39,241 nucleotides of DNA from Lysobacter sp. GTDB lineage: Bacteria > Pseudomonadota > Gammaproteobacteria > Xanthomonadales > Xanthomonadaceae. The first letter of the stretch is position 1; each line of letters begins with the position of its first letter. Under the pieces are notes generated by a model. The model worked only from the letters and a program-made list of their open reading frames with translations, searched no databases and had not been told where the DNA came from. Location: the NCBI GenBank assembly GCA_030151365.1, contig JASLDW010000056.1, positions 1-39,241 of the forward strand, written 5' to 3'. Shown here one piece after another: positions 31,764 to 39,241 of this stretch. The translations under genes were made by a program, and so were the position numbers.

Positions 31764-32861
31764 ATGATTTTCGAAACCCTCGACACCACCGGCCACGAGC
31801 AGATCGTTTTCTGCCACAACAAGGATGCCGGGCTCAAGGCGATCATCGCCATCCACAACACCGTGCTCGGCCCCGCGCTGGGCGGCACGCGCATGTGGCC
31901 GTACAAGAGCGAGGACGAGGCGTTGAACGACGTGCTGCGACTGTCGCGCGGCATGACCTACAAGAACGCGGTGGCCGGCCTGAACCTGGGCGGCGGCAAG
32001 GCCGTGATCATCGGCGATCCCGCCAAGGACAAGTCGGAAGCGCTGTTCCGCGCCTTCGGCCAGTTCGTCGAATCGCTGGGCGGCCGCTACATCACCGCCG
32101 AAGACGTCGGCATCGATGTCAACGACATGGAATTCGTGTTCCGCGAAACCGAATACGTCACCGGCGTGCAGCAGGTCCACGGCGGTTCGGGCGATCCCTC
32201 GCCGTTCACCGCCTACGGCACCCTGCAGGGCCTGATGGCGACACTGCACAAGAAGTTCGGCGACGAGGAAGTCGGCAAGCACTCCTACGCCGTGCAGGGC
32301 CTCGGCCACGTCGGCATGGAATTCGTGAAGCTGCTGAAGGAACGCGGCGCCAAGATCTTCGTCACCGACATCAACAAGCAGCTGGTCGACAAGGCCGTCA
32401 GCGAATACGGCGCCGAAGCGGTCGGCCTCGACGAGATCTACGACGTCAACGCCGACGTCTACTCGCCGTGCGCACTCGGCGGCACCATCAACGAGAAGAC
32501 GCTGCCCCGCCTCAAGGCCAAGATCATCTGCGGCGCGGCCAACAACCAGCTCGCCACCAACGAGATCGGCGACGAACTGCAGCGCCGCGGCATCCTCTAC
32601 GCGCCCGACTACGCGGTGAACGCCGGCGGCGTGATGAACGTGTCGCTGGAAATCGACGGTTACAACCGCGAACGCGCGATGCGCATGATGCGCACCATCT
32701 ATCACAACCTCGGCCGCATCTACGAGATCTCCGAGCGCGACGGCATCCCGACCTACCAGGCCGCCGACCGTCTCGCCGAAGAGCGCATCAACGCGATCGG
32801 CAAGCTCAAGCTGCCGATGGGCCGCGGCAGCGCGCGCTTCAAGGGCCGGATCCGCCACTGA
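31764..32861 (+). CDS. Leucine (branched-chain amino acid) dehydrogenase
   Basis: 365 residues from ATG 31764 (CGGAG upstream); the frame is open 43 codons further upstream without family sequence. Active-site lysines are Lys67 (GMTYKNAVAG) and Lys79 (LGGGKAVI). The Rossmann motif VQGLGHVGMEF and the C-terminal APDYAVNAGGVMNV block define the Glu/Leu/Phe/Val dehydrogenase family. It reversibly deaminates leucine, valine and isoleucine with NAD. Its stop overlaps the isovaleryl-CoA dehydrogenase start by one base (TGATG), so the two leucine-pathway enzymes are coupled. The keto acids also supply primers for iso-branched fatty acids, the dominant membrane lipids in this bacterial family. Confidence 0.93.
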   Translation: MIFETLDTTGHEQIVFCHNKDAGLKAIIAIHNTVLGPALGGTRMWPYKSEDEALNDVLRLSRGMTYKNAVAGLNLGGGKAVIIGDPAKDKSEALFRAFGQFVESLGGRYITAEDVGIDVNDMEFVFRETEYVTGVQQVHGGSGDPSPFTAYGTLQGLMATLHKKFGDEEVGKHSYAVQGLGHVGMEFVKLLKERGAKIFVTDINKQLVDKAVSEYGAEAVGLDEIYDVNADVYSPCALGGTINEKTLPRLKAKIICGAANNQLATNEIGDELQRRGILYAPDYAVNAGGVMNVSLEIDGYNRERAMRMMRTIYHNLGRIYEISERDGIPTYQAADRLAEERINAIGKLKLPMGRGSARFKGRIRH

Positions 32862-34018
32862 TGCGCACTCCCAGCCTGGGCGAAGACATCGATGCGCTGC
32901 GCGACGCGGTTCGCCGCTTCGCCGAGGCGGAAATCGCGCCGCGCGCCGCCAAGATCGACGAGGAGAACTGGTTCCCGCAGGACCTGTGGCCGAAGCTCGG
33001 CGAGATGGGCCTGCTCGGGATGACCGTGCCCGCCGAATTCGGCGGCAGCGAGATGGGCTATCTCGCCCACATGGTGGCGATGGAGGAAATCAGCCGAGCC
33101 TCCGGTTCGGTCGGCCTCAGCTACGGCGCGCATTCCAATCTCTGCGTGTCGAACCTGTACGCCAACGGCACGCGGGCGCAGCGCGAGAAGTACCTGCCGA
33201 AGCTGTGCAGCGGCGAATGGAAGGGCGCGCTGGCGATGAGCGAACCCGGTGCCGGTTCCGACGTGGTGGGATCGATGTCCTGCCGCGCCGAATTGCGCGA
33301 CGGCGTGTGGATCGCCAACGGCAACAAGATGTGGATCACCAACGGCCCCGAAGCCGACGTGCTGCTGGTCTACATGCGCACCGCGGGCAAGGACGCCGGC
33401 AGCAAGTGCATGACCGCCTTCATCGTCGAGAAGGGCATGAAGGGCTTCGGCACCGCGCAGAAGCTCGACAAGCTCGGCATGCGCGGCTCCAACACCTGCG
33501 AACTGGTGTTCGAGAACTGCGAGATCCCGCAGGAAAACGTGGTCGGCGAAGTACACCACGGCGTCAAGGTGCTGATGTCCGGCCTCAATACCGAACGCCT
33601 GGTGCTGAGCGGCGGCCCGCTCGGCCTGATGCAGGCCGCGCTCGACATCACCCTGCCCTACGTGCGCGAGCGCAAGCAGTTCGATGCCGCGATCGGCACC
33701 TTCCAGCTGATGCAGGCCAAGATCGCCGACATGTACACGGCGCTGCAGTCGAGCCGCGCCTTCGCCTATGCAGTCGCTCGCGACTACGACGAAGGCCGCA
33801 AGAGCCGCGTCGATGCCGCGGCCTGCCTGATGCATGCGTCGGAAGCCGCGGTCGACGTGACGCTGGAAGCGATCCAGGCACTGGGCGGCAACGGCTACAT
33901 CAACGAGTTCCCGACCGGACGCCTGCTGCGCGATGCCAAGCTCTACGCAATTGGCGCCGGCACCAACGAAATTCGCCGCATGCTGATCGGCCGCGAGTTG
34001 TTCAACGGGCAGAGCTGA
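32861..34018 (+). CDS. Isovaleryl-CoA dehydrogenase-type acyl-CoA dehydrogenase
   Basis: 385 residues, the normal size. The FAD-binding blocks ALAMSEPGAGSDV and MWITNGPEADV and the helix LNTERLVLSGGPLGLMQA are present; the catalytic glutamate is expected at Glu245 in TERLVL, the placement found in isovaleryl-CoA dehydrogenases, while short-chain enzymes carry the base elsewhere. The C-terminal YAIGAGTNEIRRMLIGREL is canonical. It oxidises isovaleryl-CoA to 3-methylcrotonyl-CoA in leucine degradation. Start TGATG overlaps the leucine dehydrogenase stop. No carboxylase (liuB/liuD) genes follow here: the next gene is an autotransporter on the other strand. Confidence 0.92.
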   Translation: MRTPSLGEDIDALRDAVRRFAEAEIAPRAAKIDEENWFPQDLWPKLGEMGLLGMTVPAEFGGSEMGYLAHMVAMEEISRASGSVGLSYGAHSNLCVSNLYANGTRAQREKYLPKLCSGEWKGALAMSEPGAGSDVVGSMSCRAELRDGVWIANGNKMWITNGPEADVLLVYMRTAGKDAGSKCMTAFIVEKGMKGFGTAQKLDKLGMRGSNTCELVFENCEIPQENVVGEVHHGVKVLMSGLNTERLVLSGGPLGLMQAALDITLPYVRERKQFDAAIGTFQLMQAKIADMYTALQSSRAFAYAVARDYDEGRKSRVDAAACLMHASEAAVDVTLEAIQALGGNGYINEFPTGRLLRDAKLYAIGAGTNEIRRMLIGRELFNGQS

Positions 34019-34049
34019 GTCTCTGCCACCGGCAGCGCCAGTGCGGTTC

Positions 34050-34130
34050 GTCCGCATGGCCGACCATACGAGGCATGGATGCCGAGTCGAGCCCCCATGG
34101 ACGGGTTCACGGCGTGTCGGCCATACGGAC
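34050..34130. repeat. Long inverted repeat with conserved loop (possible dispersed element)
   Basis: Arms GTCCGCATGGCCGAC (34050-34064) and GTCGGCCATACGGAC (34116-34130) pair at 14 of 15 positions around a 51-base loop. The loop contains GAGCCCCCATGGACGGGTTC followed by ACGGCGTG; this phrase is remembered as recurring in intergenic DNA of related genomes, where it is often mis-called as part of small ORFs. It lies between the convergent isovaleryl-CoA dehydrogenase and autotransporter genes and could also serve as a bidirectional terminator-like structure. No second copy is seen in the window. Confidence 0.5.
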
Positions 34131-34161
34131 AACCGACACAGGCGCTAAGCCGGGCTAGAAA

Positions 34162-37122
34162 TCAGAAAGCCCGTTCGTAACGCGCCATCCACGTCCGCGC
34201 ATTGCCCAGCGAACTTCTGCGCTGACTGAGATCCAAACGGAAGTGCGTCTGCGCCGACGGATCGAGATTGAAGCCCAATCCGAACAGGCTGCCCTGGCGC
34301 GCCAGCCCCAGCCCGCTCACCGGCATCCACTGGTCGACACCGGTGAAGCTCGCCATCAGCGTGTCGTTGCCGTGCAACAGCTGCTGGAACTCGCCGCGTG
34401 CTTCCACGCCGACGCGCCAACCGTTCGCCAATCGCCAGTCGCGATTCAAGCGCAATCCGGCGTACCCCTGCCAGCGATCATTGCGCCAGGCATTCGCCTG
34501 CAAGCCGAACCCCGAGGCATCGAACTCGCGGAAGCCGTCATTGCGGATGGACGCGTACTGCGTTCCCAGGTAAGGCGTGAGGCTCAACCCGGAAAGCGTG
34601 AAGCGATAACCGCCTTCGGCATTCGCGAAGGCATAACTGCCGCGCTGCAGGGCACTTGCGCCTTCGTTATCGAGGCCAAGCTGCAGCATGCGATCGGTAC
34701 GGCGATCGAAGCGTCCCGCGCCGGCGCTGCCCAGGGCGAACCAGCCGCCGCGCCACAGTCCGGCGTACATCTGCGCTTCGGACTGATGGCCTTGCGCGCG
34801 ATCACCCAGCACGCTCATCCAGCCGTTGAGCCGCGTCTGGCTCATCGTCATGCCGATCACCGCGTCCTGGCCGATGCGCTGGTCGTAGCCCGACATCTGG
34901 CCATCGACATTCATGCCGAGGCTGTTCAGGCCCGACTGCGCCAAGGTGCCGTCGCGCTGCAGGTCCTGTGACCACGCGCCTTTCAGCAAGGCGTTATCGG
35001 ACAGATGCGCGAAGCGACGATCCAGCGCATGGCGCCCGGCATCCAGCGATTCCAGCGTCATCGTCGTCGAGGCCGCCTGCAGCTGCCCGGACAGCGACGA
35101 CAGCGTGCGTTCCGCGACGCGCGCATCCGGCGATTGCTGGATCGCCGCCGCGCCGTCGATGAAACCGGTCGGAATCGCGCCGACGCCCTTCGCAAGCTGG
35201 CCATCGATCGCCGCCATCGCGCTTTCGACACGCGTTGCCGAAGCGACCGCCGTCGTCGTCAGGCCCAGGCTCGCGGCGGCGGCACTGATGCTGATGCGGT
35301 TGATATTGAGCACGGCGCTCTTGGTGTCGTAGCTCACCGTCGCATCGAGGAAGACATTGGGCGCCGCATGGATGGCGCCGAAAGTTCCAGTGAGCCCGCC
35401 ATTCGCGGTCAGCAGGGTTTCCTTCGCTTGCGTGGTGTACCCCGTTCGCGTCCCCAGCAGGCTCAACTGGCCAGCAATCGAAGCCGTGCCGCTCACCTGC
35501 AACGGCGTACCCAACCAGATGCCGAGGTTGCCCGTCGAACCCTGGATGTAATTGCCGGCGATCGTGGCGCCGGAATCGCGACCGTTGATGAAGAATCCCG
35601 AATTGCTGACCGTCTTGCCGAAGGTTCCGCTGGCGTAGACGCGGGCGCCGGACGATATCGACAACGCCGAATTGGCCAATCCCTGGCGGATATCGAGCGC
35701 ACCGCCCTGCACCTGCGTCGCACCGGTATAGGACTGCGCCTGGGTGAGCGACAGCGTGCCGTCGCCCTGCTTGATCAGGCCCCCGGCGCCGATGATCGAA
35801 TTGCGCCAGATGGAGCTCCCGGAAAACGAGACGGTGACATCGCCCCAGGCGAAATTGCCCGGGCCGTTCGCCGCCTTGGTGACGTCGAGCAGCCCCCAGC
35901 CGAACACCGGATCGACGCCGGCCGCGCCGAGGTCCTTGGCGGTGCCGAGCAATGTCTGCCGCACCAGGTCGTTGTTGAAGTAAGGGAACTGCGCCCAGAC
36001 CACGGCCGCGGCCCCACTCACCTGCGGCGCGGCGAACGAAGTGCCGCTGTCGTTGTAGAGGCCGTAGGCGGAGGTCGAGTTGTAATGCTGCGCGATCACG
36101 ACATCGCCCGGCGCGACCAGGCAATAGTTCATCGCCACGCCGCACTGCTGCGAATACGACGTGAGCTGCGTCGGGTTCGCCGGATCCAGCGCACTGACCG
36201 TCAACCAGCCTTTTGCCAGCGCCGCGTCCCCGCTCCCCATGCTCGGCAACATCGCGTTGTTCGAAGGATTCGGACGCAGGTTCGCAGTCGCACCATCGTT
36301 GCCGCTGGCGAACACGACCAAACCACCGCGGTTGACGACGAAATCCTCCCACGCCGTCTGCAATTCGGTCGTCAGGGCCGGATCCGACCAGTACAGCCCG
36401 GCCCAGGAGTTGTTGATGATCTTCGCCCCCGCGCTGTTCAACTGCGCGTTCAATGCCTGGAAATAGGCGCCATAGCCCTTGCCCGCGAGGATCGGGTTGC
36501 CGCCCTGTCCGGTGCCGTCGTCCACCGGCGGCGTGTCGTTGATGAAACGCGACGAAATGATCGTTGCGCCCTGGGCCACGCCACCCTGCCAGACGGAGGT
36601 TTTCACGACATTGTTGCTACCGTCGAGGTAATTGGCCGCCATCGGCTTGCCTGCCGCGAGCGACGCGACGATGGTGCCGTGACCGTCCTTGTCATCCACT
36701 GAAAGATCGTTGGTGGAGGAGTCGACGTTGATGAATCCCCAGTAATACGGCGGCGTCGAGGATCGCCATACCCGTCCTGCGATCGACGGGTTGGTGTGGT
36801 CGACACCGGTATCGAGGAATCCGATCGCCACCCCCGTGCCGATCTTGCCTGCACCCAGCGCACCGGCGTCATTGATCAGCACATGCATCTGCGCAAGGTT
36901 GGCGTCGGAAAAAGTCGCCGGTGCCGGTTCGGCGGCGATGGTCGGCGGCGCGGTGTTGGTGAGGGTCGAATCATTGGCGATGGTCGGCGTGAACGGCGGC
37001 ACCACGGTGCCGCCGCTTCCTGATGATTTGGTTCCGCCGCCTCCCCCACACCCCGCAAGGACCATGGATGAAATCGCCAGGACAAGGGCAACGGACAACG
37101 TGCTACGCCGGGGAATCATCAT
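34162..37122 (-). CDS. Lipoprotein-type subtilisin (S8) autotransporter
   Basis: 986 residues from ATG 37122 (GGAGGGAAGG upstream). Signal peptide with lipobox LAGC at Cys25 followed by a glycine run. The subtilase passenger has catalytic Asp104 (FLDTGVDHT), His148 (DKDGHGTIV) and Ser362 (SGTSFAAPQVSG). Residues about 430-480 hold one autotransporter-associated repeat (GGLIKQGDGTLSLTQAQSYT). The C-terminal beta-barrel occupies about the last 260 residues and ends in aromatic Phe (WMARYERAF). This matches Neisseria NalP and Bordetella SphB1, surface-lipidated proteases that trim other exported proteins. It stands on the opposite strand within branched-chain catabolic genes. Confidence 0.93.
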   Translation of the reverse strand: MMIPRRSTLSVALVLAISSMVLAGCGGGGGTKSSGSGGTVVPPFTPTIANDSTLTNTAPPTIAAEPAPATFSDANLAQMHVLINDAGALGAGKIGTGVAIGFLDTGVDHTNPSIAGRVWRSSTPPYYWGFINVDSSTNDLSVDDKDGHGTIVASLAAGKPMAANYLDGSNNVVKTSVWQGGVAQGATIISSRFINDTPPVDDGTGQGGNPILAGKGYGAYFQALNAQLNSAGAKIINNSWAGLYWSDPALTTELQTAWEDFVVNRGGLVVFASGNDGATANLRPNPSNNAMLPSMGSGDAALAKGWLTVSALDPANPTQLTSYSQQCGVAMNYCLVAPGDVVIAQHYNSTSAYGLYNDSGTSFAAPQVSGAAAVVWAQFPYFNNDLVRQTLLGTAKDLGAAGVDPVFGWGLLDVTKAANGPGNFAWGDVTVSFSGSSIWRNSIIGAGGLIKQGDGTLSLTQAQSYTGATQVQGGALDIRQGLANSALSISSGARVYASGTFGKTVSNSGFFINGRDSGATIAGNYIQGSTGNLGIWLGTPLQVSGTASIAGQLSLLGTRTGYTTQAKETLLTANGGLTGTFGAIHAAPNVFLDATVSYDTKSAVLNINRISISAAAASLGLTTTAVASATRVESAMAAIDGQLAKGVGAIPTGFIDGAAAIQQSPDARVAERTLSSLSGQLQAASTTMTLESLDAGRHALDRRFAHLSDNALLKGAWSQDLQRDGTLAQSGLNSLGMNVDGQMSGYDQRIGQDAVIGMTMSQTRLNGWMSVLGDRAQGHQSEAQMYAGLWRGGWFALGSAGAGRFDRRTDRMLQLGLDNEGASALQRGSYAFANAEGGYRFTLSGLSLTPYLGTQYASIRNDGFREFDASGFGLQANAWRNDRWQGYAGLRLNRDWRLANGWRVGVEARGEFQQLLHGNDTLMASFTGVDQWMPVSGLGLARQGSLFGLGFNLDPSAQTHFRLDLSQRRSSLGNARTWMARYERAF

Positions 37123-37303
37123 TGCAACCTTCCCTCCGAAGGGGGTCCCGGGCACATCCGGAACGTGATCGATGTGGCGGTCTTGTAGCGCAACGGCACT
37201 CGGCGTGACAAGGCAGGAATGCGAGGTCGACCGCTTAATGCGTCGCAGGCGGCCACTGTCTGGGCGATAATCGGGACCTGTCCCCCTCCAGACCAGAATC
37301 CTC

Positions 37304-38479
37304 ATGTCTGACATCGTCATCGTTGGTGCCAAGCGCACCGCCATCGGCTCCATGCTCGGCCAGTTCACCGGCGTCCCCACGCCGACCCTCGGCGCGACCG
37401 CGATTGCGGCTGCGGTCGAAGCCGCCGGCATCCAGCCCGATGCGATCGACGAAGTGATCATGGGCTGCGTGTTGCCGGCCGGCCTCGGCCAGGCGCCCGC
37501 GCGCCAGGCGGCGCGCTCCGCCGGAATCCCGGACAAGGCCGGCGCGACCACCATCAACAAGGTGTGCGGATCCGGCATGAAGGCGGTGATGCTCGCCCAC
37601 GACCTGATCAAGGCCGGCAGCGCCAACGCGGTGATCGCGGGCGGCATGGAATCGATGACCAATGCCCCGCACGTGCTCAATGGTTCGCGCACCGGCATCC
37701 GCTACGGCAGCGCCGAACTCCTCGACCACATGGCATGGGACGGCCTGACCAATCCGGAAGACGGCAAGGCGATGGGCGTCTTCGGCGACGCCACCTGCAA
37801 GGCGCTCGATTGCAGCCGCGAAGAAGTCGATGCCTATTCGGCGGAAAGCGTGCGTCGCGCCCAGGCCGCGATCGCATCCGGCGCCTTCAAGGCCGAAATC
37901 GCCCCGTTGACGGTCAAGGGCCGCAAGGGCGATGTCGTCGTCGATGCCGATGAAGAGCCCGGCAAGATCGACACCAGCAAGATTCCCGGCCTGCGTCCGG
38001 CCTTCGGCAAGGACGGCACGCTCACCGCCGCGTCTTCCTCCAAGATTTCCGATGGTGCCGCCGCGCTGGTGGTGATGTCGGCCGACGCCGCCAAGGCCGC
38101 CGGCGCCAAACCGCTGGCGCGCATCGTTGCGCACGCCACGCATTCGCAGGCACCTGCGGAATTCACCACCGCGCCGGTCGAAGCGATCCGCAAGGTGATG
38201 GAAAAGGCCGGCTGGTCGGTCGCCGACGTCGACCTGTTCGAAGTCAACGAGGCGTTCTCGGTCGTCGCGATGGCGCCGATGAAGGCGCTCGGCATCCCCC
38301 ACGACAAGCTCAACGTCAATGGTGGTGCGGTGGCCCTCGGCCATCCGATCGGCTGCAGCGGCGCGCGCCTGCTGGTGACGCTGATCCATGCCCTCCAGGC
38401 GCGTGGCGCCAAGCGCGGCGTCGCCTCGCTGTGCATCGGTGGCGGCGAAGCCACGGCCATGGCTGTTGAATTGGCGTGA
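37304..38479 (+). CDS. Acetyl-CoA C-acetyltransferase (thiolase II)
   Basis: 391 residues, standard for biosynthetic-type thiolase. Nucleophile Cys88 is in INKVCGSGMKA; His347 in the VALGHPIGCSGAR block and Cys377 in SLCIGGGEATA complete the active site; the NEAFS motif is also present. It condenses two acetyl-CoA to acetoacetyl-CoA or cleaves the product, linking to the acetoacetate end of leucine degradation and to fatty-acid metabolism. The 181 bases before it hold the divergent start regions of this gene and the autotransporter. The CDS is followed by the lipoprotein promoter. Confidence 0.95.
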   Translation: MSDIVIVGAKRTAIGSMLGQFTGVPTPTLGATAIAAAVEAAGIQPDAIDEVIMGCVLPAGLGQAPARQAARSAGIPDKAGATTINKVCGSGMKAVMLAHDLIKAGSANAVIAGGMESMTNAPHVLNGSRTGIRYGSAELLDHMAWDGLTNPEDGKAMGVFGDATCKALDCSREEVDAYSAESVRRAQAAIASGAFKAEIAPLTVKGRKGDVVVDADEEPGKIDTSKIPGLRPAFGKDGTLTAASSSKISDGAAALVVMSADAAKAAGAKPLARIVAHATHSQAPAEFTTAPVEAIRKVMEKAGWSVADVDLFEVNEAFSVVAMAPMKALGIPHDKLNVNGGAVALGHPIGCSGARLLVTLIHALQARGAKRGVASLCIGGGEATAMAVELA

Positions 38480-38543
38480 AGGCGGGGCTGAAGCGGCTCT
38501 AAACCCGGCGTAACGCAATCGGCAAAAAAACCGGCCAAGGTTC

Positions 38544-38571
38544 TTGACACGGCTCAGCATTGGGTCATGAT
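38544..38571 (+). promoter_or_regulatory. Putative sigma-70 promoter of the alanine-rich lipoprotein gene
   Basis: Perfect -35 TTGACA (38544-38549), 16-base spacer, -10 CATGAT (38566-38571, 4 of 6). It lies 53 bases before the lipoprotein ATG, with GAGGAT just before the start as Shine-Dalgarno. Read by eye. Confidence 0.5.
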
Positions 38572-38624
38572 GTGACTCAACGCGCCACCGTTCGCGTTAC
38601 CCACCCACTCACGAGGATCCCGAC

Positions 38625-38999
38625 ATGACCATGAACAAGGCTCTCCTGGCATTGGCCATGGGTATCGCGCTCTCCGCCTGCTCGAACTCGCAGCAGGCCA
38701 GCGATGCCGCCGCCGACGCCAACAAGGCTGCCAACTCGGCCCAGCAATCCGCTGACCAGGCCGCCGCCACTTCCGGCGCCAACGCTTCCACCGCCCAGGC
38801 TGCCCAGACCAGCGCCGATGCCGCCGCCGCCGCCGCCGACGCCGCTTCCAAGCAGGCCGCCGACGCCGCTGCCGCTCCGACGGCCGCCGCCGCCGACGCG
38901 CATGCCGACGCTGCCGCCGACGCCGCCAAGGCTGCCGACAAGGCCAAGGACGCTGCCAAGCAGGGTGCCGACGCCGCCAAGGCCGAGACCAAGAAGTAA
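38625..38999 (+). CDS. Alanine-rich small lipoprotein (Lpp-like)
   Basis: 124 residues (start ATG 38625; a second ATG two codons later is possible). Lipobox LSAC at Cys19, then almost entirely alanine with aspartate, lysine and glutamine in heptad-like spacing (ASDAAADANKAANSAQQSAD, ADKAKDAAKQGADAAKAE), ending in the basic KAETKK. This fits a helical, trimer-forming outer-membrane lipoprotein like Lpp or OprI, whose C-terminal lysine can be linked to peptidoglycan. A terminator follows, then a second alanine-rich lipoprotein gene. The repetitive GCCGACGCC codons make the region low-complexity DNA. Confidence 0.85.
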   Translation: MTMNKALLALAMGIALSACSNSQQASDAAADANKAANSAQQSADQAAATSGANASTAQAAQTSADAAAAAADAASKQAADAAAAPTAAAADAHADAAADAAKAADKAKDAAKQGADAAKAETKK

Positions 39000-39021
39000 T
39001 CGATCGCCAATCACGATCATG

Positions 39022-39049
39022 AAAAGCCGCCAGCTTGCTGGCGGCTTTT
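39022..39049 (+). terminator. Rho-independent terminator
   Basis: AAAAGCCGCCAGC (39022-39034) and GCTGGCGGCTTTT (39037-39049) are exact reverse complements, giving a strong GC stem followed by a T-run. The structure is also U-tailed on the minus strand, but the plus-strand lipoprotein gene ends 22 bases upstream, so it terminates that transcript. Confidence 0.92.
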
Positions 39050-39106
39050 CGGCAACAGAGTTCCAACCGCTGTAACTCCACAACCGAAATATCCGAGGAC
39101 ATTCGA

Positions 39107-39241
39107 ATGAACCTGAAGATCGCTGCTCTCTTCGCCGCCGCTACCCTGGCCCTGGCCGCCTGCAAGCCGGCCGACCAGGCTCCGGCCGCTGACGCCGCCA
39201 AGCCGGCCGACGCCGCTGCCGCTCCGGCCGCTGCTGCCGAC
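39107..39241 (+). CDS. Second alanine-rich lipoprotein (5' part, runs off window)
   Basis: Open from ATG 39107 to the right edge (45 codons). GAGGA lies upstream. Signal peptide with lipobox LAAC (Cys19), then alanine/proline/aspartate-rich repeats (KPADQAPAADAAKPADAAAA). It resembles the preceding lipoprotein in composition but has prolines where the first has lysine/glutamine, so it would be extended rather than coiled-coil. The C-terminus is not in the window. Confidence 0.8.
   Translation, partial: MNLKIAALFAAATLALAACKPADQAPAADAAKPADAAAAPAAAAD

Noticed and set aside
28717..31767. 1016-codon plus-strand ORF opposite icmF
   Set aside because: It is antisense to a complete, motif-rich mutase; its arginine/histidine/aspartate-rich composition is that of a GC-rich shadow frame, with no domain and no start context.
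38700..38990. Repeated GCCGACGCC units as a CRISPR or tandem-repeat array
   Set aside because: Units are irregular, lack spacers and are explained by the alanine-rich coding sequence of the lipoprotein.

Overview
The window is GC-rich chromosomal DNA that reads as a member of the Xanthomonadaceae/Lysobacteraceae (Lysobacter-like gammaproteobacteria). The reasons are gene content rather than any marker gene: a phoB-phoR-ppk-ppx block, leucine dehydrogenase beside isovaleryl-CoA dehydrogenase, a fused IcmF mutase, secreted chitinase and subtilase autotransporter genes, and a putative XVIPCD-type type IV effector. Genus cannot be fixed from the sequence alone.

Layout. (a) 1-1455 is the end of an integrative element: a 3'-partial gene, a 32-codon membrane micro-ORF and a tyrosine integrase, joined by 4-base stop/start overlaps and abutting the 3' end of tRNA-His. 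(b) 1472-1852 is a tRNA-Pro/Arg/His operon on the minus strand with a recognisable promoter. (c) 1875-5032 holds NAD-isocitrate dehydrogenase, glutaredoxin and a BepA-like periplasmic protease. (d) 5060-10822 is a phosphate/polyphosphate module preceded by a Pho box with 11-base periodicity. (e) 10826-15662 holds a queuosine-precursor transporter, an M14 carboxypeptidase, a PhaZ7-like extracellular polyester depolymerase, a GH18 chitinase and a cytochrome b561. (f) 15696-16968 is an ECF sigma / zinc anti-sigma pair. (g) 16977-19504 is an XRE regulator + DUF2975 pair divergent from a two-gene ABC exporter across an AT-rich intergenic promoter. (h) 19515-22417 holds small soluble proteins, an AraC-type regulator, a methyltransferase and a secreted protein.

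(i) 22430-23999 is a lipoprotein followed 1 base later by a cysteine-free protein with a glutamine-rich tail, arranged like an antibacterial type IV effector with its immunity lipoprotein. (j) 24034-27205 is an ECF41 sigma factor with AhpD-like, NTF2-like and carboxymuconolactone-decarboxylase-like genes; two matching ECF41 promoters (TGTCAC[A/G], 16 bases, CGTC) can be read, one before the sigma gene and one inside its 3' end. (k) 27231-38479 is a secreted protein of unknown role, IcmF, leucine dehydrogenase, isovaleryl-CoA dehydrogenase, a lipoprotein-type subtilase autotransporter and a thiolase. (l) 38544-39241 is a pair of tandem alanine-rich lipoprotein genes separated by a strong terminator; the second runs off the window.

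Best candidates for something new: the effector/immunity pair, the ECF41 regulon with two promoters of identical geometry, and the PhaZ7 homologue that has proline at the oxyanion-histidine position. No intergenic stretch exceeds about 300 bases. No CRISPR array, IS element or rRNA was seen. Residue-level comparisons to named proteins are from memory of those families; no database search was run.
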